Source of the DNA: Bradyrhizobium sp. CER78
Lineage (GTDB): Bacteria; Pseudomonadota; Alphaproteobacteria; Rhizobiales; Xanthobacteraceae
DNA: 64,000 nt
NCBI RefSeq assembly: GCF_029846235.1
Contig: NZ_JARVWP010000001.1
Coordinates: 1-64,000 of the forward strand
Direction: 5' to 3'
In this document: positions 51,433 through 60,466 of the stretch, piece after piece
How positions within the stretch are numbered: the first letter of the stretch is position 1
Layout: each line of letters starts with the position of its first letter
Notes under the pieces: model-generated
Databases searched by the model: none
Told to the model about the DNA's origin: nothing
What the model saw: only the letters and a program-made list of their open reading frames with translations
Made by a program: the position numbers and the translations under genes

Positions 51433-52680
51433 CTAGAGATCTTTCTCGGCCAGCTTGCGGAAATCGTCGGGCACCGAGCGAACGACCTCAAGCGCCGCCG
51501 AACCGTATCCGATCGCATCCCAGCCAAACCGATCGCGGACCTTGTCGATGGCACGGTCCGCCGCCCAGCGCGCCAGCCCTGCCGGGCTCCCGGCGCGCAG
51601 CGCTTCATCGGCCAGTCCAAGCGGAAGCTCGAGCGCGAGATCCCAATGCTCCTCGAGGTGCGACACCGAAATCGCCAGCAGCGAAATGAACTTCTCGCTG
51701 GGGTGATCGATAAGCGCGGCGCGCACCAGATTCTCGGCGAGCCGGGCGAGGATCGTCGTCGTGCAGATCGGCGCATCGAGCGTCATCGAGCGCGTCACCG
51801 ATTTCAGGTCGGCGAAACGAACGCGCACCGTCACGGTTCGCCCGGGCCGGGACTTCGCCCGCAGGCGCGTGGCGACGCGATCGGCGAGATGAAGCAGCGT
51901 CGGCCGAATGACTTGCTCGATCGCGGGCTTTCGGCCGAGCGCCGATTGTGCTCCCGCCGAGCGCGCGCGCCGATGCGGCTTGAGTTGTCGCGGATCGCGA
52001 TTCCAGGACAGCGCCGCGAGCTTCTCGCCCGCCGCGGGACCCAGCAACCGCGTCAACGACCGCTCCGACAATTTGGCGAGTTGACCGATCGTCGAGACGC
52101 CGATCGCATCCAGTCGTGTCCGGGTGACCGGTCCCACGCCCCACATCAATTCAACCGGCAATTCATGAAGGAAGCCGAGTTCGGTGTCGGGATCGACGAC
52201 GACAAGTCCATCGGGCTTGGCAACCTGCGAGGCGATCTTCGCGAGGTGCTTGGTGCGGGCGACGCCGACCGAGATCGCAAGGCCGAGCTCGGTGCGCACG
52301 CGTCGTCGGATCGCCGCGGCAATTTCGGCGGGCGCCCCGAACAGATGAGTACAGCCGGCAACGTCGGCAAACGCCTCGTCGATCGAGATGCGCTCGACCA
52401 GCGGCGTGAAGTCGCCGATCACCTTGATGGCCGCGTCACCCAGCCGTTGGTAATCGCTGAAATGGCCGCCGACGAAGATGAGCTGCGGGCAAAGCCGGCG
52501 AGCTTCCCGTCCCGACATGCCACCGTGCACCCCGAACGCCTTGGCCTCATAGGACGCTGCAAGCACAACGCCGCCCCCGACGGCGACTGGCTTGCCTTGC
52601 AGCGACGGCTCGAGCAGTTGCTCGACCGACGCGTAAAACGCATCCAGGTCCGCGTGAAGGATGGTGGCTGCGGCTGCCAT
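51433..52680 (-). CDS. dinB: DNA polymerase IV (Y-family)
   Basis: The 415-residue product has the Y-family catalytic acids: Asp11 in HADLDAFYASVEQ and Asp101-Glu102 in RISIDEAFADV. The finger/palm motif YEAKAFGVHGGMSGREA, the thumb GVGPVTRTRLDAIGVSTIGQL and the little-finger domain to the end complete it. It carries out error-prone translesion synthesis after DNA damage. A GAAC-N7-GAAC element 64-78 nt upstream (GTTC-N7-GTTC on the coding strand) is the alphaproteobacterial LexA box, so SOS control is expected. Upstream of the ATG at 52680 the ribosome binding site is poor (AAGGA about 17 nt away), so the start is a little uncertain. Confidence 0.92.
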   Translation of the reverse strand: MAAAATILHADLDAFYASVEQLLEPSLQGKPVAVGGGVVLAASYEAKAFGVHGGMSGREARRLCPQLIFVGGHFSDYQRLGDAAIKVIGDFTPLVERISIDEAFADVAGCTHLFGAPAEIAAAIRRRVRTELGLAISVGVARTKHLAKIASQVAKPDGLVVVDPDTELGFLHELPVELMWGVGPVTRTRLDAIGVSTIGQLAKLSERSLTRLLGPAAGEKLAALSWNRDPRQLKPHRRARSAGAQSALGRKPAIEQVIRPTLLHLADRVATRLRAKSRPGRTVTVRVRFADLKSVTRSMTLDAPICTTTILARLAENLVRAALIDHPSEKFISLLAISVSHLEEHWDLALELPLGLADEALRAGSPAGLARWAADRAIDKVRDRFGWDAIGYGSAALEVVRSVPDDFRKLAEKDL

Positions 52681-53012
52681 CTCGGCCCGTTCATCCTTGA
52701 CCTGAGCAAGACCGCCCGTCCCTGGACGCTACGACGGTCAAAAGAACAAATCAAGAACATATTCAAACCCGGTCGACCCGGAATTGTCGCAGGCGCACGC
52801 GCCGCGAGCGATGCCCGTCTTCGTCCCGCGAGCGTTGGCGTGCGCTGCGCGTCGACGCTCATCTTGGCTCGCGCGATATCGAAGCGAGATATCCACGATC
52901 GCACACTTGGCCAAAGACGCGCGCGACGACGCACCGCTCTCGCACCCCCGCTGCGCTGATGCGCGCGGGCCGGCAGCTTTGACGGACGGGCTTTTTCGGG
53001 TAGACATCCTGA
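52681..53012. other. Upstream region of dinB and of the small plus-strand gene
   Basis: This 332-nt gap holds the LexA-type box at 52744-52758 and no supported gene. The part after about 52800 is GC-rich with short direct and inverted runs (GCGCGCG-like), and no further signal is clear. Confidence 0.5.
52744..52758 (-). promoter_or_regulatory. LexA box (SOS operator) of dinB
   Basis: On the coding strand of dinB the sequence reads GTTC-TTGATTT-GTTC, the direct-repeat LexA site GTTC-N7-GTTC of alphaproteobacteria. Its 3' end is 64 nt before the dinB start. It predicts repression by LexA and induction by DNA damage. Confidence 0.75.
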
Positions 53013-53279
53013 ATGACCGACCACTCTCATCAGGTGGACTTCCAGGCTGCGGCCTACCTATACAAATGGCCTTCTCTCGGCAATTCCAGGCGAGAGGATC
53101 GCGCGCCGTATATGATCGTCAACGGAACGCTCGACCAATGCATTCGGGACTTCATGGGCAAGCCCGAGAAGACCCGGCATCTCTACGAGATCCGGACCAA
53201 GTCGCAGCCTCCCCTCGTCCCCGATGTGCTGTCGCCTGAGCACGTGATCGAGCTCTCCAGGCTTCGGGAATTTCTCTGA
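53013..53279 (+). CDS. Small conserved hypothetical protein
   Basis: The 88-residue soluble product (HQVDFQAAAYLYKWPSLGN, later LDQCIRDFMGKPEKTRHLYEI) has no signal peptide and no known domain. Its codon use matches the host and the frame is well defined, and homologues are common in Bradyrhizobium as far as memory goes. The end (LSPEHVIELSRLREFL) is helical. No link to neighbours is visible. Confidence 0.6.
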   Translation: MTDHSHQVDFQAAAYLYKWPSLGNSRREDRAPYMIVNGTLDQCIRDFMGKPEKTRHLYEIRTKSQPPLVPDVLSPEHVIELSRLREFL

Positions 53280-53518
53280 GCTGCGGCGGTGGACTTGATC
53301 CCGGCAATCTCGTCCGCACGCGGACTTATCCATCCGTCGTGCGCCTGAAGGCGGATTGTTTGCCCGCGGGGCAACCGCTACAGTCGCCTGGCTCTCCGAC
53401 TGACGGGCGTCCACGACGGCATGTTTGATCTGCTTCGACCTCCGCTGAGGTTCGCACGTCGCCCGCGCGGCAGAGCAACGGCTGCACGACCGCTTGATGG
53501 GACATCGAGGGGCGCCAC

Positions 53519-54664
53519 ATGAGATTCAATCTGGCGATCCTGAGCGTGCTGGCCGCAAGACCCGAGCAACGGATCCCGCTCGAAGAGGTCAGCCGCGAAG
53601 TCAAACGCATGATCGCCGCGGGCGATGCAGCCACGAAGTTGAAGCGATCGTCCGAGCTTGGCGACGCCGACGTGTTCCAATCCGGATGGGCATCGATCAA
53701 TGAGACCGGGCTGCAGATCACGGACTCCGGCCTCGCGCTGTGGCGCTCGCTCGAAGCGTCCCGCGCCGAACAGGAACTCGCCGAGCAGGAAGCCGCCGAG
53801 CAGGAGCTCGCCGAACCGCAGGCGGAGCGATTGGAGATTGCTGCGGCCGATACGCGCGATGCGACCGGCGATGCCGTGATCGAGCAGCCCGACGATGTTG
53901 CCCGCCAATTGCCGCGCCTGATGGAAGAGCTTGCCGATCGCGCGGCCTCGAACACAAGCCGCCTAACTGCAGCACCCGCCCTGCCCGCACGCGCTCCGAT
54001 TGTCCCCGAGCCGGCATTTGGCTCGATTCATCGGGCGGATCGAAACGATTCCCGGCTGTCGCAACTTGCCGGGTGGCTCGGCGCCAGAATGCCCAAGCTC
54101 GGCCGCGCGCGGAAACGGCGATCCGCGGACGACGGACCGGATCGACGCGCCGAAGGCCGCGGCGGAATGACGGGGCTGGCCGTTGCATGCCTCAGCCTGA
54201 TTTCGGTCGTTGCATGCGTTGCCGTAGCGATCGCACTCGGCCAGATCTCCTCGCTGAAGTCGGACAATGCCGCGCTGCGTCGGGAGTTGGTCCCGCTCAG
54301 GGAACGTCTTGCAAGGCTCGAACAGGAAGCTGCGAAACGCGAAGCCGCGGAGCAGGACGAAGCGCGGGACAAGGCCGAAGCGGAGAGGAAGACTGCGGAT
54401 GCCAGCGAACAAGCTGCGCTCAACCTCTCGCGCGAAGAGATTCAGCTGGTCAGGGAATACATCAAGGCTGCCCCTTCGGCCGGCGCGGGAGCACCGGCCG
54501 TCAATGTCGGCGATCCCATCACCGGCGGAATGATTCCGCTGCCGTCGGCGCTGATGCAGAAAGTTCCGCGGCTCATCGGCGCGCGATTTGCGACCCGCAA
54601 TGGCACCATCATCATCAGCACGCGAAACAGCCGCCGGATCGATGCCGTGCTGATGCCGAACTAG
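53519..54664 (+). CDS. Putative single-pass membrane protein with coiled coil
   Basis: The 381-residue product has four parts. The N-terminal ~80 residues look like a small winged helix (LAILSVLAARPEQRIPLEEVSREVKRMI, a growth-regulator-like fold). A Glu/Ala repeat stretch (EQELAEQEAAEQELAEPQAE) and a Pro-rich linker follow. One transmembrane segment (GLAVACLSLISVVACVAVAIAL, ~220) leads to a periplasmic coiled coil rich in Glu/Arg (~245-305). The last ~75 residues form a small beta domain. This order suggests a membrane-anchored sensor or regulator, but no family is recognised and no partner gene is visible. Confidence 0.6.
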   Translation: MRFNLAILSVLAARPEQRIPLEEVSREVKRMIAAGDAATKLKRSSELGDADVFQSGWASINETGLQITDSGLALWRSLEASRAEQELAEQEAAEQELAEPQAERLEIAAADTRDATGDAVIEQPDDVARQLPRLMEELADRAASNTSRLTAAPALPARAPIVPEPAFGSIHRADRNDSRLSQLAGWLGARMPKLGRARKRRSADDGPDRRAEGRGGMTGLAVACLSLISVVACVAVAIALGQISSLKSDNAALRRELVPLRERLARLEQEAAKREAAEQDEARDKAEAERKTADASEQAALNLSREEIQLVREYIKAAPSAGAGAPAVNVGDPITGGMIPLPSALMQKVPRLIGARFATRNGTIIISTRNSRRIDAVLMPN

Positions 54665-54706
54665 CGTATCATGAGATTAGGTTCAGCTGCATCGGCGTCG
54701 AAAGTT

Positions 54707-54856
54707 CACCTCTCCCTTGGGAGAGGTCGATTTGCGCAGCAAATCCGGTGAGGGGCTGCGGTCTATCGAGGGAGCAAGAGCCCTCACCCGGATTGCCTGG
54801 ACGATGCTTCGCATCGCCAGGCCCAATCCGACCTCTCCCCGGTGGGGAGAGGTGAA
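54707..54856. repeat. Composite palindromic repeat cluster
   Basis: Consecutive perfect dyads are seen: ACCTCTCCC/GGGAGAGGT (54708-54727), GATTTGC/GCAAATC (54729-54745), GCCTGG-CGATGC/GCATCG-CCAGGC (54795-54822) and ACCTCTCCCC/GGGGAGAGGT (54831-54853). The first, second and last units match those at 22834-22886. The cluster follows the coiled-coil protein gene and faces the end of the Tad locus. Confidence 0.75.
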
Positions 54857-54946
54857 GCGAGCGCGCGGCCAAAGCGATTCGATCTAGGTTCATCGCGCTT
54901 TAGCCCAGCGCTACGGCGTCATTTGCCGCCTCGGGGTCGATCAGAC

Positions 54947-55537
54947 CTACGGCTGATTGTTCGGCGGCCGCTCGATGAACTTCCGGCTGCCGTTGAGCAG
55001 CTCGAGGTTGTTGGCGATGATCGGGTTGCCCGGATCGAGCGAATACGCCTTCTCGAACTTGCGCCGCGCGCCGCCCAGATTGCCGCGCAGCATGAGGGAA
55101 TATCCCTGGTCGTTCAGGATCTGCACGGTTTCGCCGCCAAGCCGGATCGCCTGCGCATAGGCCTGATCGGCAAGATCGAAGCGGCGGATCTTGTCATAGC
55201 TCGCGGCGAGCCCGACCCAGGCGGTGACGTCCTTTGGCGATTTCTCGACCGCATCCTTGAAATAGCGCTGCGCTATACCGTAATTGCCGCGGTTGTAGTG
55301 CTCGAGGCCCATCCGCACCGGCTCGTCGGAGGGATAGTATTTGACGTCGGTCGGCTCCTGCACGGGATCACCGCCCGGCGGATCCACGGGCGCGACGATC
55401 GCAGCTTCCCGCGTCGTGTAGTCACAGCCGGCAAGGCCGGTCGCCAAGCAGCAGCAGATCAACGCCGGCGCAAGACGATGCAACCCTCGTCCCGCTCCCC
55501 AAGTCCAGCGCACCTCTTGCCCCATTCGAAACATCAT
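54947..55537 (-). CDS. TadD-like tetratricopeptide lipoprotein
   Basis: The ~196-residue product has a lipoprotein signal (LAPALICCCLATGLAGC) and three to four TPR units, such as MGLEHYNRGNYGIAQRYFKDAVEKSP, AWVGLAASYDKIRRFDLADQAYAQAI and NDQGYSLMLRGNLGGARRKFEKAYSLDP. TadD-like proteins assist assembly of the Tad secretion machine and outer membrane secretin. Starts at 55537, 55534 or 55525 all keep the lipobox; AGGTAG lies before 55537. It is the last gene of the minus-strand Tad run in this window. Confidence 0.78.
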   Translation of the reverse strand: MMFRMGQEVRWTWGAGRGLHRLAPALICCCLATGLAGCDYTTREAAIVAPVDPPGGDPVQEPTDVKYYPSDEPVRMGLEHYNRGNYGIAQRYFKDAVEKSPKDVTAWVGLAASYDKIRRFDLADQAYAQAIRLGGETVQILNDQGYSLMLRGNLGGARRKFEKAYSLDPGNPIIANNLELLNGSRKFIERPPNNQP

Positions 55538-55717
55538 CGCGAAACTACCTACGAGAAACAGACCGCGCGACCGAAACACTGAGGCCAGCGCCAGAAACCA
55601 ACGTCGCACTTCCCTTTCGAGTCTCCGCCCCGGCATCTGGCCCACGTCGTAAGGATTGATCGAGCAATCGATATCCCCACGGCAAACGCCAGGCGGTTGA
55701 GACCCGTCAGCTCACGG

Positions 55718-56113
55718 CTACTTGCCCCCAACCCCGACGGCCACCGAACCTCCGGTCCCCGCTCCCAATCCGGTCGTGTTGACATTCTGAATTGTGGTGA
55801 CCGGCGGCGGCTGGCCCATCGCCTTGGTCGGATCGCCCATATCGGGCAGCTGATCGACCGGCCGCGACGTGGTGCCGTAGCGCTTTATAGTCTCGGTCGC
55901 GCGCCGCCCGTCATACGCGATCCGGCGATCGCCGACATAGGCCGGCCATGGATGGATCGTGTGGGTGGCGGCGTTGACCTCTTTGGCGTTACCGGCGCTC
56001 ATCGTGATGGTGTCGGAGCGCTGCACGTAGCGATCCATCTCGTCATGCCCGTAGATGCCGTAGCAGCCGCCGAGCAGCAAGGGGGCGAGCAAAGCCAGAT
56101 ATCGCATGGTCAT
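55718..56113 (-). CDS. Small Tad-locus lipoprotein (CpaD-like position)
   Basis: The 131-residue product begins MTMRYLALLAPLLLGGC, a lipoprotein signal with lipobox LLGGC. A polar domain follows (HDEMDRYVQRSDTITMSAGNAKEVNAATH, then IHPWPAYVGDRRIAYDG). Its position directly after the secretin matches that of CpaD/RcpB-like pilus proteins, and the IHPWP segment occurs in such Tad-associated lipoproteins, though it is only half the usual CpaD length. It ends in a Gly-rich tail. It is likely outer-membrane anchored and may stabilise the secretin. Confidence 0.65.
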   Translation of the reverse strand: MTMRYLALLAPLLLGGCYGIYGHDEMDRYVQRSDTITMSAGNAKEVNAATHTIHPWPAYVGDRRIAYDGRRATETIKRYGTTSRPVDQLPDMGDPTKAMGQPPPVTTIQNVNTTGLGAGTGGSVAVGVGGK

Positions 56114-56125
56114 CTCCCGCCTCCT

Positions 56126-57784
56126 CTAGTTCAGGGTTTTCACGACCGGCTGCTCTACAGCGGCAGCCGGTGGCGGAGCGCGGACGACCGCACTGGGCGC
56201 GATGATGTGGCCATAGGGCCCCTTCACGTCGCCGCCGGAATTGACGTAGTCGTCGTAGCGCTTGCGGACTTCCATCTGGCCATTGAGGAAGAAATCGACG
56301 TCGTTGGCCGGCAGGCGGGAGTCAAGCGGCGATGCCAGTTGCTGGCCGGGCACCGCCGGCGCGACCAGGCGCGGCGTCACGATGATGACCAAGTCGGTTT
56401 CCTGCTGCTGGTAGGACTTGCTGCTGAACAAGGCTCCGAGCACGGGCACCGAGCCGATCCAGGGCAATTGCGACACGTCCTGCTGGTTGCGGGTCTGCAG
56501 CAGGCCGGCGATGGCGAAGCTCTGGCCGTCACGCAATTCGACCGTGGTGCGCGCGTCGCGGCGGGTCAACGACGGCACGCTGGTGCCCTGGATCGTGATC
56601 GAATTGGCGAAGTCGAGCTCGCTGACCGAGGGCTCGACGCGGAGGTTGATCAAGCCGCGCGAGAGCACGGTCGGGACGAAGGCCAGCTCGACGCCGAACT
56701 TCTTGTATTCGATCGACACGGTCGGAAAGCCGGATGTCGACTGGCTCGGGATCGGCACCGGAAATTCGCCGCCCGCCAGGAAGCGCGCGGCATCGCCGGA
56801 AAGCGTGGTCAGGTTAGGCTCTGCCAGCCGGCGCGCCAGTCCCTTGGTTTCCAGCGCCGTGATCAGAAGGTCGACCGAACTGCCGTTGCTGGTCCGAAGA
56901 ATGCTGGTCAGCAGGCTTCCGAACGGGGCCGGAGACACGCCGCCGGCGGAGCCGACCAGTGTTCCGATCGTGCTCAGCACTGGAAGGCTGCCTGTGGGAG
57001 CGGCGCCGACTTGACCGCCCCCGGCACCGAAGGCTCCATTGTTGGTGTTGATACCCCCAATGGGATTTCGGCCGGCGGCGACAACGCCACCCTGCCCCGA
57101 GAGACCGATGTTGGTTCCGTTGGCGTTGGCCGCCATCAGGTTCACACCGAGGTCGCGCCCCGCCTGGCGGTTGACCTCGAGGAAGCGCACCTCGAGCATC
57201 ACCTGCTGCGGCGCAGCGACGCTCATCGCGTTGACGACGATGCCGCCCTCGGGAACGCTGCCCTTGGCAATCGCCAGCGCCTTCTCCGCGGCGACCGCGT
57301 CGGCGGCTATTCCACTCAGCACCACCTGACCTTCGGACGCGGACACGCGAATGCCGCGCGTTCCCGTGCCGGACTGAATGTTCTGCTGCAGATTGCTGAT
57401 GTCGAGCGTCACCTCGACATCGAGGATGCCGATCTGCTTCATCGAGCTGTCGAACAGGATGACGTTGGTCGTGCCGGTCTTCTTGCCCTGCACATAGACC
57501 AAATGGTCGCTCAGCGACTTGACGTCGGCGATGTCAGGCGAACCGGCCACGATCGTCGAAAATGCCGTGTCGAGCCTGAAGGTGCGAGACTTGTTGACGG
57601 TCACCCGGACGCGCTGGACGTCGCTCACCTCGCTGACGAAGACACCGCCGGATGATTGAGTCTGCCGCTCCGCGGCGGCAGCAGGATCGGTGAAATGAAA
57701 CAGGGCAACCGCAGCGCCGAACGCCATCGCGCTCAAGGCGACCAGCCCAAGTCCCGCATCAACCGAAACGCGACTTCCCATCAT
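56126..57784 (-). CDS. cpaC: Tad pilus secretin (CpaC/RcpA)
   Basis: The 552-residue product is a type II/IV secretion-type secretin of the Tad class. A signal-like N-terminus precedes the pilus-secretin N-domain (RVRVTVNKSRTFRLDTAFSTIVAGSPDIADVKSLSDHLVYVQGKKTGTTNVILFD). A BON-like segment (ASEGQVVLSGIAADAVAAEKAL) follows, then the secretin core with SLTRRDARTTVELRDGQSFAIAGLLQ and the ending WIGSVPVLGALFSSKSYQQQETDLVIIVTPRLV. It forms the outer membrane pore for Flp pili. It is followed after 12 nt by the small lipoprotein gene. Confidence 0.88.
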   Translation of the reverse strand: MMGSRVSVDAGLGLVALSAMAFGAAVALFHFTDPAAAAERQTQSSGGVFVSEVSDVQRVRVTVNKSRTFRLDTAFSTIVAGSPDIADVKSLSDHLVYVQGKKTGTTNVILFDSSMKQIGILDVEVTLDISNLQQNIQSGTGTRGIRVSASEGQVVLSGIAADAVAAEKALAIAKGSVPEGGIVVNAMSVAAPQQVMLEVRFLEVNRQAGRDLGVNLMAANANGTNIGLSGQGGVVAAGRNPIGGINTNNGAFGAGGGQVGAAPTGSLPVLSTIGTLVGSAGGVSPAPFGSLLTSILRTSNGSSVDLLITALETKGLARRLAEPNLTTLSGDAARFLAGGEFPVPIPSQSTSGFPTVSIEYKKFGVELAFVPTVLSRGLINLRVEPSVSELDFANSITIQGTSVPSLTRRDARTTVELRDGQSFAIAGLLQTRNQQDVSQLPWIGSVPVLGALFSSKSYQQQETDLVIIVTPRLVAPAVPGQQLASPLDSRLPANDVDFFLNGQMEVRKRYDDYVNSGGDVKGPYGHIIAPSAVVRAPPPAAAVEQPVVKTLN

Positions 57785-58200
57785 GCCAATCCCCTTCGCC
57801 GCGTCTCCGCGACGATCCCCCGTAAACCTACGGCCTCGACGTCCCGATCACTCCAGTTCGTGCACCACGCCGTAGAGCTTACAGTCTGTCCGACTACAAA
57901 TAGTTACTTGCGAAATTCCCATTCCCTGGCGTGTCGAGCTGAACCAAGACGCGGTTCGCTCCGTGATCCCCACCCGCCAGGCCGCTAATGGCGGCTCTGG
58001 ATAATCCCCCGCCGCGCGCCCTGATTGCAAGGAAAGAGCCCGGCCGGGCCGCGCCAATCCCTGAGAAAACTGCCCGATGTTGCCAGGGTGCACCACTTCC
58101 GTAGTCCGGTTGGGTTATTTGCGGCGCGCCCAATGGCGCGGGCGTCCAGGCGGACGCCTGCCCGAACGATCCGATTCCAGCCAGCCCCGAATCGGGCTTC
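57785..58200. other. Intergenic gap inside the Tad locus
   Basis: About 416 nt separate the tadE-like gene (stop 58201) from the secretin gene (start 57784). A cpaB (SAF domain) gene is often found around here in other Tad loci, but neither it nor a flp pilin is seen. The gap probably carries a separate promoter for the secretin-lipoprotein-tadD group, although no hexamer pair is clear. Confidence 0.5.
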
Positions 58201-58620
58201 TCAGAATGGAATCTGGGTGGACGCGCTCGGGGCATTGAACGAGGTGCCCCAGACCGACATCATCATCTGGAAGTTGGGCGAAGATGCCGTCACGGTAAGC
58301 GCAGAGGTGCCAGCGGTGGTGGTCACCGTCGGCGAGAGACCCAAGCTGGAATTGAACAGGAAGGGGGCAACCGCTTGCTTCTGTGTGGCCGATAGATAGT
58401 CAGTGGTACAAGCGGACGGTGTTGTGCCCGCGATGACAGCGGGAGTGTAGCACTGGATGATGTTCGCCCGCGCGCCGGCATCAGCAAGGGCGCGCAACGA
58501 CTGCATCGTAATCGCATATCGTCCGAAATCGACGACGGCGAAGAACAGGGTGAACAAGGGCACGGCGATGAGGCAGAATTCCAGGGCCGCCACACCGCGC
58601 TGGTCAAGCCGTTTCATCAC
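58201..58620 (-). CDS. TadE/TadF-like pseudopilin
   Basis: The 139-residue product starts MMKRLDQRGVAALEFCLIAVPLFTLFFAVVDFGRY, with the TadE N-terminal pattern: basic leader, G-V-A-A-L-E-F with the Glu at +5, and a long hydrophobic helix. Prepilin peptidase would cut after RG. The C-terminus is Thr/Ser-rich and extracytoplasmic. TadE and TadF are minor pseudopilins needed for Flp pilus assembly. It overlaps the tadG-like gene by 4 nt. Confidence 0.82.
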   Translation of the reverse strand: MMKRLDQRGVAALEFCLIAVPLFTLFFAVVDFGRYAITMQSLRALADAGARANIIQCYTPAVIAGTTPSACTTDYLSATQKQAVAPFLFNSSLGLSPTVTTTAGTSALTVTASSPNFQMMMSVWGTSFNAPSASTQIPF

Positions 58621-59978
58621 TGCACCAAACGCACGGTCTGAACATTGGGCTCTGCTCCCGAGCCAGGGTTAGTCGTGGAGCTAGGACACTTGGAGTTGTC
58701 CAGCGTCGTGTTGCCTTGAAATTTCACCGCGGCGGCGATGACCTCGTAGCAACCCGTTGCCGGGGCAACATTGCTGCTGTTGCCGGCATAAGTGAGGTTA
58801 GCGTTGGGTGCATAGACGATGCCGTTGAAGTAGCTTGTCGCGCTGCCGCTGATGTTCACGGACTGATTGCCGGGCGTCGTCTCACCATCATAGATGACGA
58901 TCTTGGCCATCTTGGCCAGCACCGTTGCCGCAAGAGGCCCCGAAGGCGCGCCCATTCCCGTAAGCTGTATCGTCGGGTTTCCGGTGATGGTAAGCGTTGC
59001 TCCTGCAAAAAGTATCAAAGTCGCCTGACCAGTTATGGTCGGGGTGCCGTTGATTCTGACGTTTCCCGAAAAATAATACGTCCCACTCAATGCGGGCGGG
59101 GAACTCAACGTCACATTGTTACTGCTGTTATAGCAGGAGCACGTCTCATACGGTTTGGGCGTCGTGCTGGAATTCCTGTTCGCAAAAGCCGTTGTCTTCA
59201 ACGCGGCCAGCGCCGTGTTCACCGCGCTCAACGGATCGGGGATCGGCTGTTGATAGGTTTTCACGCCCGTGCATTGGCTTCCGCCGGTCTGGGAGCAGCC
59301 GCCGACCGTGTAGCTCGGCGCATTCACCTGGATGCCTGCATTGCCGATGAAGCCGATCGCGTTGGCCGCGCTGCTGTTCGACGAAATGCCGCAGGTCGGC
59401 GACGATACGGTAGCAGCTCCCTGAAAGGTGACCGAGCCCGTCAAGGCCAACACGCATGGGGGCTGCGACAATGCACCGTCAACCTGAGCTACCGCGGTCG
59501 CGCCCAGATTGATCGTCGACATACCGAGCATCCTGGCCAGATATGCCGGCTGCGTCTGGGTAATCGTGGCTTGCACGAAGCAGTTGGCACCGCCTGCGCA
59601 GTTGGTGCCATTCCAGGCCGTGAGCTGGGCGATCGTGACGCTCTGTGACATCCCGCTTGGCAGGGTGACGCATTTGGAGCCGGGATAGGTCGGGTCGCCC
59701 GAAGCATTGCAGAACGCGTTCTGAGCTGCAACCTCCTTGCCGCGATAGTCGTATGTCTGCGTGTTATTGCAGCTTGTGCCAGCCTGACCAGAAGCGTCGC
59801 ATGCCAGCCGCAAGGCGGCCGAATAGGCGGCCGCATCAGCCGTCCCCTGGGCGCGCTGCTGGGTGACGTACCACATTGCGGCCTCTCCACCGAGCGCCAT
59901 CGTCCCGATCAACGGCACCAACGCGACTACGGTTGCGAACGCGGCCGAGCCTCGACGGCAATGGAGCATGTTACGCAT
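58617..59978 (-). CDS. TadG-like pilus assembly protein
   Basis: The 453-residue product starts MRNMLHCRRGSAAFATVVALVPLIGTMALGGEAAMWYVTQQRAQGTADAAA, which is the TadE/G-like N-terminal domain with one transmembrane helix. The large extracytoplasmic part (100-440) is rich in Thr, Ser, Asn and Cys, with repeated beta-strand character (GNVRINGTPTITGQATLILFAGATLTITGNPTIQ) like a parallel beta-solenoid. This resembles TadG proteins with a C-terminal DUF7305-type domain. It probably anchors or caps the pilus at the inner membrane. The ATG at 59978 has an AGGGTG ribosome binding site. Confidence 0.78.
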   Translation of the reverse strand: MRNMLHCRRGSAAFATVVALVPLIGTMALGGEAAMWYVTQQRAQGTADAAAYSAALRLACDASGQAGTSCNNTQTYDYRGKEVAAQNAFCNASGDPTYPGSKCVTLPSGMSQSVTIAQLTAWNGTNCAGGANCFVQATITQTQPAYLARMLGMSTINLGATAVAQVDGALSQPPCVLALTGSVTFQGAATVSSPTCGISSNSSAANAIGFIGNAGIQVNAPSYTVGGCSQTGGSQCTGVKTYQQPIPDPLSAVNTALAALKTTAFANRNSSTTPKPYETCSCYNSSNNVTLSSPPALSGTYYFSGNVRINGTPTITGQATLILFAGATLTITGNPTIQLTGMGAPSGPLAATVLAKMAKIVIYDGETTPGNQSVNISGSATSYFNGIVYAPNANLTYAGNSSNVAPATGCYEVIAAAVKFQGNTTLDNSKCPSSTTNPGSGAEPNVQTVRLVQ

Positions 59979-59986
59979 GAAACACC

Positions 59987-60460
59987 CTATTGAAACCGCT
60001 CGGAGTAAGTCAGCGTGTACGTACACGGATTGGTATTGGTGCTCGTGCACAGCACCGACCTCAGCACCAACGGCGCCAGCGTGATCGACGTTGAGTACAC
60101 GTACCATTTCGCCAAGGTCGGATCGGAATTTCCCGACGCGCAGGCAGCATTGCTGTCGCCGCAAATGAGCTGAAAGTTGGTGATCGGAAATCGGCTATCG
60201 GCCTTGGCGGTCGCGGTATTCTGCCAGGCGGTCGCATTGGTGACGTCGGGCGGCGGAGAATACAGAATGGCTTGCCCGAACCCGCGCAAAGCCGCAAATG
60301 CCGATATGTACTGGAAGCCCGCGGCCGCGAGATCCGCGAGCGGCAGAAGAACGATCAGGAGCACGAAAATGTAGACGATCGGCGTTTCCAACGCGACGGC
60401 GCCGCGCTGATCCGCGATCAGCAAACGCTTGAGGCTCCTGTCACTTTCCCTGCAAGACAT
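59987..60460 (-). CDS. TadE-like pseudopilin
   Basis: The 157-residue product has a TadE-type N-terminus: basic leader RSLKRLLIADQRGAVALETPIVYIFVLLIVLLPLADLAAAGF, where RG-AVALE is the prepilin peptidase site with Glu five residues on. A long helix follows, then a Cys-containing periplasmic part (LICGDSNAACASG, LCTSTNTNPCTY). It is the second of two TadE-like pseudopilins flanking the tadG-like gene. A 6-nt gap separates it from the methyltransferase-like gene upstream. Confidence 0.78.
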   Translation of the reverse strand: MSCRESDRSLKRLLIADQRGAVALETPIVYIFVLLIVLLPLADLAAAGFQYISAFAALRGFGQAILYSPPPDVTNATAWQNTATAKADSRFPITNFQLICGDSNAACASGNSDPTLAKWYVYSTSITLAPLVLRSVLCTSTNTNPCTYTLTYSERFQ

Positions 60461-60466
60461 GGCCGC

